Below are positions 29,748-40,139 of a stretch of 64,000 bases of DNA, one piece after another (the first letter of the stretch is position 1; each line of letters opens with the position of its first letter). The notes beneath the pieces were generated by a model that made no database searches, was not told the origin of the DNA, and was given only the letters and a program-made list of their open reading frames with translations. Source of the DNA: Hydrogenophaga sp. Its GTDB lineage: Bacteria > Pseudomonadota > Gammaproteobacteria > Burkholderiales > Burkholderiaceae_C. The stretch covers positions 124,001 to 188,000 of the forward strand of contig JACVCO010000005.1 of the NCBI GenBank assembly GCA_016741995.1, read 5' to 3'. Both the position numbers and the translations under genes were made by a program.

Positions 29748-32639
29748 ATGAGCGATTCTTCATCGGGCTCGGGCAACGTCTACGTTGCTTACCAAGGCAA
29801 CTCGTATCTCTTCGGCGGCAACGCGCCGTACGTGGAAGAGATGTACGAGAACTATCTCGCCAACCCCACCAGCGTGCCCGACAACTGGCGCGAGTACTTC
29901 GACGCGCTGCAGAACGTGCCAGCCGTTGACGGCAGCAACGCCAAGGACGTGCCTCACCTGCCGGTGATCAACGCCTTCGCCGAGCGCGCCAAGCAGGGCG
30001 GCACCACCGTGGTGGTCGCCTCGGGTGCCGATTCCGACCTTGGCCGCAAGCGCGTGGCCGTGCAGCAGCTCATCGCCGCTTACCGCAACGTCGGCGCCCG
30101 CTGGGCCGACCTCGACCCGCTCAAACGCACCGAGCGCCCCCACATTCCTGAACTCGAGCCCTCGTTCTACGGCTTCACCGATGCCGACCACGAGACCGTG
30201 TTCAACACCAGCAACACGTTCTTCGGCCGCGAGACCATGTCGCTGCGCGAGCTGCTCAATGCGCTGCGCGAAACGTATTGCGGCTCCATCGGTGCCGAAT
30301 ACAACTACATCACCGACCAGAACCAGAAGCGCTGGTGGCAGGAGCGCCTGGAAGGCTCGCGCACCCGCCCGACCTACAACGCCGAGAAGAAGAAGCACAT
30401 CCTGGAGCGCCTGACGGCCGCCGAAGGCCTGGAGCGTTTCCTGCACACCAAATACGTCGGCCAGAAGCGTTTCTCGCTCGAAGGCGGCGAGAGCTTCATC
30501 GCTTCGATGGACGAGCTGGTGCAGCAGGCCGGCCAGGCCGGCATCCAGGAAATCGTGATCGGCATGGCCCACCGTGGCCGCCTGAACGTGCTGGTGAACA
30601 CCCTGGGCAAGATGCCCAAGGACCTGTTCGCCGAGTTCGATCACACCGCCCCTGAAGAACTGCCCGCCGGTGACGTGAAGTACCACCAGGGCTTCAGTTC
30701 CGACGTCTCCACCGCCGGCGGCCCGGTGCACCTTTCGCTGGCCTTCAACCCCTCGCACCTGGAGATCGTGAACCCGGTGGTCGAGGGCTCGGTGCGCGCC
30801 CGCATGGACCGCCGCGGTGATCCCCTGGGCAAGCAGGTGTTGCCCGTGCTGGTGCATGGCGACGCCGCCTTCGCCGGCCAGGGCGTGGTGATGGAAACCC
30901 TGGCGCTGGCCGAAACCCGTGGGTACTCCACCGGTGGCACGGTGCACCTGGTCATCAACAACCAGATCGGCTTCACCACCTCCGACCCGCGCGACAGCCG
31001 CTCCACGCTGTACTGCACCGACGTGGTCAAGATGATCGAGTCGCCCGTGCTGCACGTGAACGGTGACGACCCCGAGGCCGTGGTGTTCGCCACCCAGCTC
31101 GCGCTCGAGTTCCGTCTGGCCTTCCAGAAGGACGTGGTGGTCGACATCGTCTGCTTCCGCAAGCTGGGCCACAACGAGCAGGACACCCCCTCGCTGACCC
31201 AGCCGCTGATGTACAAGAAGATCGCGACCCACCCCGGCACGCGCAAGCTGTACGCCGACCGCCTGGCCGCGCAGGGCCTGGGCGAATCGCTGGGTGACGA
31301 CATGGTCAAGACCTACCGCGCCGCGCTCGACGCCGGCCGCCACACGGTCGACCCGGTGCTGACCAACTTCAAGAGCAAGTTCGCGGTCGACTGGAGCCCC
31401 TACCTGGGCAAGAAGTGGAGCGACAGCGCCGACACGGCCATCCCGCTCACCGAGTGGAAGCGCCTGTCCGAGCGCATCACCACCATCCCCGAGAGCGTGA
31501 CGCCGCACCAACTGGTGAAGAAGGTCTACGCCGATCGCGCAGCCATGGGCCGTGGCGACATCCCGGTGGACTGGGGCATGGGCGAGCACATGGCCTTCGC
31601 TTCGCTGGCGGCCAGCGGCTTCCCGGTGCGCCTGTCGGGCGAGGACTGCGGTCGCGGCACCTTCACGCACCGCCACGCCGTCATCCACGACCAGAACCGC
31701 GAGAAGTACGACGAGGGCACCTACATCCCGCTGCAGAACGTGGCCGACAACCAGGCCCCGTTCGTGGTGATCGACTCCATCCTGTCCGAAGAGGCGGTGC
31801 TGGGCTTCGAGTACGGCTACGCCTCCAACGACCCCAACACGCTGGTGATCTGGGAAGCGCAGTTCGGCGACTTCCTCAACGGCGCGCAGGTCGTGGTCGA
31901 CCAGTTCATTGCCTCCGGTGAAGTGAAGTGGGGCCGCGTCAACGGCCTCACGCTGATGCTGCCGCACGGCTACGAAGGCCAGGGCCCCGAGCACAGCTCG
32001 GCCCGCCTGGAGCGCTTCATGCAGCTTGCGGCCGACACCAACATGCAGGTGGTGCAGCCCACCACGGCCAGCCAGATCTTTCACGTGCTGCGCCGCCAGA
32101 TGATCCGCCCGCTGCGCAAGCCGCTGATCCTCTTCACACCGAAGAGTCTGCTGCGCAACAAGGACGCCACCTCCCCGCTGTCCGAGTTCACCAAGGGCGG
32201 TTTCCAGACCGTCATTCCGGAGAACAACGCCGACGTGGTGAAGAAGGCCGAGAAGGTCAAGCGCGTGATCGCCTGCTCGGGCAAGGTCTACTACGACCTG
32301 GTCAAGAAGCGCGAGGAGAAGGGCCAGGACGACGTGGCCATCATCCGCGTCGAGCAGCTCTACCCGTTCCCGCACAAGGCCTTCAGCGCCGAGCTCAAGC
32401 GTTTCCCCAACGCCGTGGACATCGTGTGGTGCCAGGACGAGCCGCAGAACCAGGGCGCCTGGTTCTTCGTGCAGCACTACATCCACGAGAACATGCTCGA
32501 TGGCCAGAAGCTGGGCTACGCCGGCCGCGCGGCCTCCGCATCGCCGGCCGTGGGCTACGCCCACCTGCACCAGGAACAGCAGAAGACGCTGATCGAAGCC
32601 GCCTTCGGCAAGCTCAAGGGCTTCATCCTCACCAAGTAA
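29748..32639 (+). CDS. sucA: 2-oxoglutarate dehydrogenase E1 component
   Basis: The 963-residue thiamine-diphosphate enzyme decarboxylates 2-oxoglutarate and succinylates the lipoyl group of SucB. The N-terminal segment (YVEEMYENYLANPTSVPDNWREYF) is the E2-binding region. Further landmarks are IGMAHRGRLNVL, GDAAFAGQGVVMETL, NNQIGFTTSDPRDSRST and the C-terminal WCQDEPQNQGAWFF. Length fits the family. The start at 29748 gives the usual N-terminus, with GGAGG 11 nt before it. It opens the sucA-sucB-lpd-zapE run. Confidence 0.96.
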   Translation: MSDSSSGSGNVYVAYQGNSYLFGGNAPYVEEMYENYLANPTSVPDNWREYFDALQNVPAVDGSNAKDVPHLPVINAFAERAKQGGTTVVVASGADSDLGRKRVAVQQLIAAYRNVGARWADLDPLKRTERPHIPELEPSFYGFTDADHETVFNTSNTFFGRETMSLRELLNALRETYCGSIGAEYNYITDQNQKRWWQERLEGSRTRPTYNAEKKKHILERLTAAEGLERFLHTKYVGQKRFSLEGGESFIASMDELVQQAGQAGIQEIVIGMAHRGRLNVLVNTLGKMPKDLFAEFDHTAPEELPAGDVKYHQGFSSDVSTAGGPVHLSLAFNPSHLEIVNPVVEGSVRARMDRRGDPLGKQVLPVLVHGDAAFAGQGVVMETLALAETRGYSTGGTVHLVINNQIGFTTSDPRDSRSTLYCTDVVKMIESPVLHVNGDDPEAVVFATQLALEFRLAFQKDVVVDIVCFRKLGHNEQDTPSLTQPLMYKKIATHPGTRKLYADRLAAQGLGESLGDDMVKTYRAALDAGRHTVDPVLTNFKSKFAVDWSPYLGKKWSDSADTAIPLTEWKRLSERITTIPESVTPHQLVKKVYADRAAMGRGDIPVDWGMGEHMAFASLAASGFPVRLSGEDCGRGTFTHRHAVIHDQNREKYDEGTYIPLQNVADNQAPFVVIDSILSEEAVLGFEYGYASNDPNTLVIWEAQFGDFLNGAQVVVDQFIASGEVKWGRVNGLTLMLPHGYEGQGPEHSSARLERFMQLAADTNMQVVQPTTASQIFHVLRRQMIRPLRKPLILFTPKSLLRNKDATSPLSEFTKGGFQTVIPENNADVVKKAEKVKRVIACSGKVYYDLVKKREEKGQDDVAIIRVEQLYPFPHKAFSAELKRFPNAVDIVWCQDEPQNQGAWFFVQHYIHENMLDGQKLGYAGRAASASPAVGYAHLHQEQQKTLIEAAFGKLKGFILTK

Positions 32640-32651
32640 ACCGCCGTCGGG

Positions 32652-32678
32652 CGGGGCGGGCGCAACGCGCCTGCCCCG
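32652..32678 (+). other. Stable hairpin in the sucA-sucB intergenic spacer
   Basis: A 12-bp stem (32652-32663 with 32667-32678) has an AAC loop and one G-U pair, and is almost entirely G-C. It has no T-run after it, so it is not a classical terminator. It may protect or pause the transcript between the E1 and E2 genes. Confidence 0.6.
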
Positions 32679-32723
32679 GCACACACCCACGCTCAACCCG
32701 AACGCATCCCCCAGGAAAAGAAC

Positions 32724-33980
32724 ATGGCCATCGTTGAAGTGAAAGTTCCGCAGCTGTCCGAATCCGTGGCCGAGGCCACCCTGCTGCAATGGAAGAAAAA
32801 GGTCGGCGACGCCGTCGCCGTCGATGAAATCCTGATCGAGATCGAGACCGACAAGGTCGTGCTCGAGACCCCCGCGCCCGCTGGCGGCGTGCTGGTCGAG
32901 ATCGTGCAGGCCGACGGCGCCACCGTCACCGCCGACCAGGTGATCGCGCGCATCGACACCGCCGCCGTGGCCGGTGCCACGGCCCCGGCCGCTGCACCCG
33001 CAGCCGCGCCTGCCGCAGCAGCCCCGGCGCCTGCGGCCGCTGCCGCCGCCGGCAACAGCAAGGCCGGCGTGGCCATGCCCGCTGCCGCCAAGATCCTCGC
33101 CGACAACAACCTGTCCGCCGGCGCCGTGGCCGGCACCGGCAAGGACGGCCGCGTGACCAAGGGCGATGCCCTCGCCGCCGTGGCCGCACCCAAGCCCAGC
33201 ACCGCCCCCGTGGCCGCGCCCACCGGCGCGCCCACCAAGGCGCTGCCGCAGGTGCAGGTGGCCGGCCCCAACCTGGGCCAGCGCCCCGAAGAACGCGTGC
33301 CCATGACGCGCCTGCGCGCCCGCGTTGCCGAGCGCCTGCTGCAATCGCAGTCCACCAACGCCATCCTCACCACCTTCAACGAGGTCAACATGGCCCCGGT
33401 GATGGAGATGCGCAAGAAGTTCCAGGAGAAGTTCGAGAAGGAACACGGCGTCAAGCTGGGCTTCATGAGCTTCTTCGTCAAGGCGGCGGTGCACGCGCTC
33501 AAGAAGTACCCGGTGCTCAACGCCTCGGTCGATGGCAACGACATCGTCTACCACGGCTACTTCGACATCGGCATCGCCGTCGGTTCGCCGCGCGGCCTGG
33601 TGGTGCCCATCCTGCGCAACGCCGACCAGATGAGCTTTGCCGACGTGGAGAAGAAGATCGCCGAGTTCGGCCAGAAGGCCAAGGACGGCAAGCTGGGCAT
33701 CGAAGAGATGACCGGTGGCACCTTCTCCATCAGCAACGGTGGTGTGTTCGGCTCCATGCTGTCCACCCCCATCATCAACCCGCCGCAGTCGGCCATCCTG
33801 GGCGTGCACGCCACGAAGGACCGCGCGGTGGTCGAGAACGGGCAGATCGTGATCCGCCCGATCAACTACCTGGCCATGTCGTACGACCACCGCATCATCG
33901 ACGGCCGTGAAGCCGTGCTGGGGTTGGTGGCCATGAAGGAAGCGCTGGAAGACCCGGCCCGCCTCCTGTTCGACATCTGA
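32724..33980 (+). CDS. sucB: 2-oxoglutarate dehydrogenase E2, dihydrolipoamide succinyltransferase
   Basis: The 418-residue core subunit has one lipoyl domain at about 1-77, with lipoylated Lys43 in ETDKVVLE. An Ala/Pro linker, a peripheral-subunit-binding domain ([23 protein letters not shown]) and a catalytic domain ending in [10 protein letters not shown] follow. It transfers succinyl groups to Co[18 protein letters not shown] is the standard opening of succinyltransferases and separates it from AceF. It lies 84 nt after sucA across a stable hairpin, and the E3 gene follows after 10 nt. Confidence 0.96.
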   Translation: MAIVEVKVPQLSESVAEATLLQWKKKVGDAVAVDEILIEIETDKVVLETPAPAGGVLVEIVQADGATVTADQVIARIDTAAVAGATAPAAAPAAAPAAAAPAPAAAAAAGNSKAGVAMPAAAKILADNNLSAGAVAGTGKDGRVTKGDALAAVAAPKPSTAPVAAPTGAPTKALPQVQVAGPNLGQRPEERVPMTRLRARVAERLLQSQSTNAILTTFNEVNMAPVMEMRKKFQEKFEKEHGVKLGFMSFFVKAAVHALKKYPVLNASVDGNDIVYHGYFDIGIAVGSPRGLVVPILRNADQMSFADVEKKIAEFGQKAKDGKLGIEEMTGGTFSISNGGVFGSMLSTPIINPPQSAILGVHATKDRAVVENGQIVIRPINYLAMSYDHRIIDGREAVLGLVAMKEALEDPARLLFDI

Positions 33981-33990
33981 GGAACCGACG

Positions 33991-35418
<1,428 letters not shown>

Positions 35419-35425
35419 CGCAGCC

Positions 35426-36523
35426 TTGAGCGTCCGCAGCGCCTACGAAGCCGCGCTCAAGGAGCGCGGCTATTCGCCCGACCCCGCCCAGCTGCGTGCC
35501 GTGGACGCGCTGGAGCGGTGCGCGAACGAGTGGGCGCACTACAAGAGCAAGCGCTCCAACGCCCTCAAGAAGCTCATCAACCGGCCCGACATTCCGCGCG
35601 GCGTGTACATGTTCGGCGGGGTGGGGCGCGGCAAGAGCTTCCTGATGGAATGCTTCTTCCAGGCGGTGCCGCTCAAGCGCAAGACGCGGCTGCATTTCCA
35701 CGAATTCATGCGCGAGGTGCACCGCGAACTGCGCGACCTGCAGGGCACGCAAAACCCGCTCGACGTGCTCGGCGAGCGCATCGCCCGGCGCTACAAGCTG
35801 ATCTGCTTCGACGAGTTCCACGTGGCCGACGTCACGGACGCGATGATCCTGCACCGGCTGCTCGACAGCCTGTTCAGGAACGGCGTGGGCTTCGTCACCA
35901 CCTCCAATTTCCAGCCCGACCAGCTCTACCCCGATGGCCTGCACCGCGACCGCATCCTGCCCGCGATCGGCCTGCTCAAGCAGCACCTGGAGGTGGTCAA
36001 TGTCGACAACGGCACCGACTACCGGCGGCGCACGCTGACGCACATCGCGCTGTATCACACGCCGCTCGGCCCCGAAGCCGATGCCGCGATGGAAAAGACC
36101 TTCACCGAACTGGCCGAGGCCGGTGACCAGAACCCGGTGATGGGCATCGAGTCGCGCCAGATCCAGGCGGTGCGGCGCGCCGGCGGGGTGATCTGGTTCG
36201 ATTTCCGCACGCTGTGCGGGGGCCCGCGCTCGCAGAACGACTACCTGGAAATCGCCAGCCAGTTCCACACGGTGATGTTGTCCAACGTGCCGCAGATGTC
36301 GGCCCGCATGGCGTCGGAGGCGCGCCGCTTCACCTGGCTGGTGGACGTGCTTTACGACCGCGGCTGCAAGCTGGTGCTGTCGGCCGCGGTGCCGCCCGAA
36401 GAGCTCTACCTCGAAGGCGCGCTCGCGCACGAGTTCCCGCGCACGGTGTCGCGCTTGACGGAAATGCAGTCTCAGGAATACCTGGCGCTGCCGCACCGTG
36501 TCGTGGACACGGCGCTGACCTGA
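35426..36523 (+). CDS. zapE: AFG1-family ATPase, cell division protein ZapE
   Basis: The 365-residue P-loop ATPase starts at a TTG (35426); no ATG fits before the conserved N-terminus (YEAALKERGYSPDPAQLRAV). Walker A is GGVGRGKSFLME and Walker B is LICFDEFHV. LHFHEFMREVH and the downstream sensor region are typical of AFG1/ZapE. In E. coli ZapE acts on the FtsZ ring under low oxygen; mitochondrial AFG1 helps remove respiratory proteins. It is 7 nt after the E3 gene, so it is co-expressed with the 2-oxoglutarate complex. Its stop shares the palindrome TGAGCGCTCA with the stop of the convergent phosphatase gene. Confidence 0.92.
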   Translation: MSVRSAYEAALKERGYSPDPAQLRAVDALERCANEWAHYKSKRSNALKKLINRPDIPRGVYMFGGVGRGKSFLMECFFQAVPLKRKTRLHFHEFMREVHRELRDLQGTQNPLDVLGERIARRYKLICFDEFHVADVTDAMILHRLLDSLFRNGVGFVTTSNFQPDQLYPDGLHRDRILPAIGLLKQHLEVVNVDNGTDYRRRTLTHIALYHTPLGPEADAAMEKTFTELAEAGDQNPVMGIESRQIQAVRRAGGVIWFDFRTLCGGPRSQNDYLEIASQFHTVMLSNVPQMSARMASEARRFTWLVDVLYDRGCKLVLSAAVPPEELYLEGALAHEFPRTVSRLTEMQSQEYLALPHRVVDTALT

Positions 36524-36527
36524 GCGC

Positions 36528-37286
36528 TCAGATCAGCGGGTCGAGCTTCACGATGACGAGCGACATGTTGTCGCCCGTGCCGCGCGCGCGTGTGCGCGCT
36601 TTCTGGATCAGGAACTCGCAGGCCTCGCGCGGCGAGAGCATGGCGATGGTGCTGGCCAGTTCTTCGGGCGAGAAGTAATGCCAGATGCCGTCGCTGCAGG
36701 ACATCAGCGCGTCGCCCGCATTGAGCTTGCTCACGGCGTGCAGATCCAGCGGCGGCTCGTTCTCGGTGCCCAGGCAGCCCATGAGGATGTTGGCGTGCGG
36801 GTGGTCCAGCGCTTCCTGCTCGGTGATCTCGCCCTGGTTCACCAGGGTCTGCACATAGGAATGGTCGTAGGTGCGGTGCAGCAGCTTGCCCTGGCGGAAA
36901 TGGTAGATGCGCGAATCGCCGGCATGGATCCAGTGGCTCTCGCCGGTGGGGAGCAGCATGAAGGCGGCGACGGTGCTGTGCGGTTCCTGCTCGGCCGAGA
37001 CGGCGGTGAGCTTGATCACCATGTGCGACTCGTTGACGATCTGTTTGAGCAGCGCGCGCGGGTCGTCGGTTTCGGGGTCGAAGCGGTCGAACAGCTGTTT
37101 GGCGGTCAGCATCACCTGATCGGATGCCTTGCGCCCGCCGCTGCGCCCACCCATGCCGTCGGCCAGCACGGCGAGCAGGCAGTTGGACACGCGGATGTGC
37201 TGCAGCAGGTTGACCTGGTCCTGCTGGTAGTCGCGGTCGCCCTTGTGGATGCCGGTCGATGCCTGGATGCGATAGCCTTTGGTCAT
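36528..37286 (-). CDS. PP2C-family serine/threonine protein phosphatase
   Basis: The 252-residue metal-dependent phosphatase has the PP2C acidic motifs in order: GDRDYQQDQ near the N-terminus, LADGMGG, IHAGDSRIYHF, SCSDGIW and TGDNMSLV at the end. These bind two metal ions. No signal peptide or membrane segment is present. No partner kinase or FHA gene is adjacent, so the substrate is unknown. It ends 4 nt from zapE, and its start region is close to the divergent helicase gene. Confidence 0.92.
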   Translation of the reverse strand: MTKGYRIQASTGIHKGDRDYQQDQVNLLQHIRVSNCLLAVLADGMGGRSGGRKASDQVMLTAKQLFDRFDPETDDPRALLKQIVNESHMVIKLTAVSAEQEPHSTVAAFMLLPTGESHWIHAGDSRIYHFRQGKLLHRTYDHSYVQTLVNQGEITEQEALDHPHANILMGCLGTENEPPLDLHAVSKLNAGDALMSCSDGIWHYFSPEELASTIAMLSPREACEFLIQKARTRARGTGDNMSLVIVKLDPLI

Positions 37287-37326
37287 GGGGTGGCGTTCGT
37301 TGAAGGGGCTGGCCGCGGTGGGCGCA

Positions 37327-39357
37327 ATGGTATCCCTTTATCAACGGCCCGCCCCGTGGGGAATCCTTGCCTTGCCTGAGCTGAACACACGCGTGGACGC
37401 GGCCCTGGCCGGGGATGGCCCGCTCGCGGCCGTGTGGCCGGGCTGGCGCGTCCAGCCGGCGCAGCGGCGCATGGCGCAGGCGGTGGCCGACACGCTGCAG
37501 CAAGGGGGGGCGCTGCTGGCGCCGCTGCCCACCGGGGGCGGCAAGACGCTGGCCTACCTGGTGCCGTTGCTGTTGTCGGGCCACCGCGCGGTGGTGGCCA
37601 CCAGCACGCACGTGCTGCAACACCAGTTGGCCGGGAACGACCTGCCGCGGCTGGCGCAGGCGCTCAACCGACCGGCGCAGGTCGCTGTGCTCAAAGGCCG
37701 TGGTCGCTACGTCTGCCTGCAGCGCTTGCGCGAGGTGGTGCAGCGCGGCCCTCGGCCGGGCGAGCTGCCGCGCCACGCCCGGCTGCGTGAGCTGCTGGCC
37801 TGGGCGCAGGCTTCGCGCGATGGCGATTTCGATGAACAACCCCGCCTGGCGAGCGACCCGGCGCTGCGCGCCACCATCACGTCCACCAGCGAAAGCTGCC
37901 TTCGTCAGGTTTGTCCCAGTTGGGCCGACTGCCATGTCGAGCGCGCGCGGCGCCGCGCCGACGGGGCCGACGTGGTCGTCATCAACCACCACGTCTGGCT
38001 CGGTGAGTTGCGCGCGCAGCGCCAGGGCCGCACCGCGGGTGTGCCGCGCTGCGACACCCTGGTGTTCGACGAAGCGCATGCGCTGCACGAGTTGGCTCGC
38101 CACTGGCACACGGCACGCGCGGACGCCACCTCGGTGGCCCGTTTCTGGGCCGATCTGGCCGAGCTGGCGCAAGGCCCGATGCGTGGCGCCGCGCCCTGGA
38201 CGGGCCTGGCGCTGCAGGGCGGGCGGGCGTTGCGCTCGATGTCGATGGCGCTGCACGGCGCCGCACCGCGTGAAGGCCTGCAGGCCTGGCCCCTGCCGGA
38301 TGCGCTGCCCGTGCGCGAGCTCGGCATTGCCCTGCAATGGGCGCACCGCGCCCTGGAGGCGGCGCAGGGCGGTGACGCCCGGCTCGCCGTTCTGCGGGAG
38401 CGGGCGGTGGCCATCGCCGGGGTGCTGCAGGGCGTGCTGGCCCCCGAGGGCGACGAACCGGCCTGGCTGGAATGGCGCGACAACCAACGGTGGTCGATGG
38501 TGCGCCCGGGGCCACAGGCCAGCGAGGCCGCGGCCCACGAGCTCGCGACCGGGGCGGCCTGGGGCGCGCGCAGCGTGATCCACACCTCGGCCACGCTCGG
38601 GGACGAACCGGGGCTGCGCTGGCACGGCGACGCGCTCGGGCTCCCGCCATCGGCGGTGGACTGGCGGACCCTGCCGCTGGAGCCTGGTCCGGTGGTGCCC
38701 GGTGCCGTCTGGCACGTGCCGCCCGACCTGCCCGAACCCGCCGACCCAGCGCACGGTGAAGCGCTGGCCCGGCGCGTGGCGCACTGGGCCGGGTTGCTGG
38801 GCGGGCAGGTGCTGGTGCTGGCAACCACGCGCCGCGCGGCCGATCGCCTGGCCGCTGCGTTGCTGGCCGAGTTGCCACCCCGTTGGCGGGTGCTGCGTGC
38901 CAGCGGCGAGAACGGCCGCCAGGGCTGGCAGGCGCTGCGCGACGAAGCGCCCACCGTGGTGGTGGCCAGCGGGGCGTTCTGGCGTGGTGTGGATGTGCCC
39001 GGCAACCGGCTCCGGCTGGTGGTGGTGGACAAACTGCCCTTTGCCCCGCCCGACGACCCCTGGCTGCAGCGGCGGCTGACCCGTGCCAGAGCCGCCGGCC
39101 TGAATGCGTTCGACGCGGTGCAGGTGGCCGACGCCGCCATGGCCTTGCGCCAGGCCGCGGGCCGTTTGATTCGTGGCCCGGCCGACCAGGGCCTGTTCGT
39201 GGTGGGGGACGTGCGCCTGCGCCAGCGCGCCTACGCGTCGCGCCTGCGGGCGGCGCTGGCGAACTGGCGCTGGCTGGAGGATGAGGCGTCGGTGGCGGGG
39301 TGGCTCGGCGCGATGGCGCTCACCAGAGCTTCCACCACGGGCCACTCTTGCGCGTGA
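37327..39357 (+). CDS. XPD/DinG-like ATP-dependent DNA helicase with Fe-S cluster site
   Basis: The protein has about 676 residues from the ATG at 37327; a TTG at 37372 is an alternative start. Walker A is LPTGGGKTLAY and the Walker B box is FDEAHALHE. A four-cysteine set (GRYVCLQR, then SCLRQVCPSWADC) between them matches the 4Fe-4S domain of XPD/DinG helicases. Motif VI is RQAAGRLIRGPADQG. Such helicases unwind damaged or R-loop-bearing DNA in the 5'-3' direction. Its last 38 bp overlap the end of convergent bamD. The family name DinG is likely, but YoaA is also possible. Confidence 0.88.
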   Translation: MVSLYQRPAPWGILALPELNTRVDAALAGDGPLAAVWPGWRVQPAQRRMAQAVADTLQQGGALLAPLPTGGGKTLAYLVPLLLSGHRAVVATSTHVLQHQLAGNDLPRLAQALNRPAQVAVLKGRGRYVCLQRLREVVQRGPRPGELPRHARLRELLAWAQASRDGDFDEQPRLASDPALRATITSTSESCLRQVCPSWADCHVERARRRADGADVVVINHHVWLGELRAQRQGRTAGVPRCDTLVFDEAHALHELARHWHTARADATSVARFWADLAELAQGPMRGAAPWTGLALQGGRALRSMSMALHGAAPREGLQAWPLPDALPVRELGIALQWAHRALEAAQGGDARLAVLRERAVAIAGVLQGVLAPEGDEPAWLEWRDNQRWSMVRPGPQASEAAAHELATGAAWGARSVIHTSATLGDEPGLRWHGDALGLPPSAVDWRTLPLEPGPVVPGAVWHVPPDLPEPADPAHGEALARRVAHWAGLLGGQVLVLATTRRAADRLAAALLAELPPRWRVLRASGENGRQGWQALRDEAPTVVVASGAFWRGVDVPGNRLRLVVVDKLPFAPPDDPWLQRRLTRARAAGLNAFDAVQVADAAMALRQAAGRLIRGPADQGLFVVGDVRLRQRAYASRLRAALANWRWLEDEASVAGWLGAMALTRASTTGHSCA

Positions 39358-40135
39358 CCCCACCCTGCGCGAGGTACTCGCTGTTGGGGTAGCTCGACCG
39401 CATCACGCGGGCGGTGTCGTCACGCAATTGGGTCATGCCCAATGCGTCGTACGACTGGATCATGATGTAGAGCGCCTCTTCCAGGGCCGGCGCATCCACG
39501 TAGTCGGTCAGGGCCGATTGCGCGCGGTTGATGGCGGCCAGGTGCGCACCCCGGCTGTGGTAGTAGCGCGCCACGTGCACTTCGTACTGCGCAAGCGAGT
39601 TGACGATGTAGGTCATGCGCGAGCGCGCATCGGGCGCGTAGCGCGAGTCGGGGAAGCGCGTGGCGAGTTCGCGGAAGGCTTCGAACGATTCCTTGGCGGC
39701 CTTCTGGTCGCGCTCGGAAAGATCCTGCTGGCTCAGCCAGCCGAACAGGCCGAGGTTGTCGTTGAAGTTGACCAGGCCCTTGAGGTAGAGCGCGTAGTCC
39801 AGCGCCGGGCTGGCGGGGTGCAGGCGCATGAAGCGGTCCAGCGTGGCCAGGGCCTTGGCGGGTTCGCCGCTTCTGTAGTGGGCGAAGGCTTTGTCGAGCT
39901 GTGCCTGCTGTGCCAGGGGCGTGCCGGCGGCTCGGCCCTCCAGGCGTTCGAACAAGGTCACCGCGCGTTCGAAGTTGCCGGCATCGCGCTCGGCGATGGC
40001 CTCGCTGTACAGGCGGTTCGGGCTCCAGCCGGCGGTCTCGTCCACGGGCGTGGTGCTGCAGCCCTGCAGCACGGCAACCAGGGCAAGGGTCGCGAGGGCA
40101 GGGGCCGATAATCGACGGCGCAACTTCAAGGGCAC
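39320..40135 (-). CDS. bamD: Outer membrane assembly lipoprotein BamD
   Basis: The 271-residue lipoprotein has a signal peptide ending in the lipobox LQGC (lipidated Cys26). TPR-type repeats follow (LYSEAIAERDAGNFERAVTLFERLE, then KAFAHYRSGEPAKALATLDRFMRLHP). With BamA it forms the essential core of the beta-barrel assembly machine. The start is a GTG at 40135 with AGAGG close by, and gives a normal signal peptide. The gene is divergent from rluD and overlaps the helicase gene tail to tail. BamB is encoded separately at 49792. Confidence 0.93.
   Translation of the reverse strand: MPLKLRRRLSAPALATLALVAVLQGCSTTPVDETAGWSPNRLYSEAIAERDAGNFERAVTLFERLEGRAAGTPLAQQAQLDKAFAHYRSGEPAKALATLDRFMRLHPASPALDYALYLKGLVNFNDNLGLFGWLSQQDLSERDQKAAKESFEAFRELATRFPDSRYAPDARSRMTYIVNSLAQYEVHVARYYHSRGAHLAAINRAQSALTDYVDAPALEEALYIMIQSYDALGMTQLRDDTARVMRSSYPNSEYLAQGGVTRKSGPWWKLW
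40107..40112 (+). promoter_or_regulatory. Candidate rluD -10 element
   Basis: GATAAT (five of six) lies inside the 5' end of divergent bamD. Transcription from it would begin near 40119, which limits where RluD translation can start. No clear -35 is visible. Confidence 0.35.
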
Positions 40136-40139
40136 ACCT

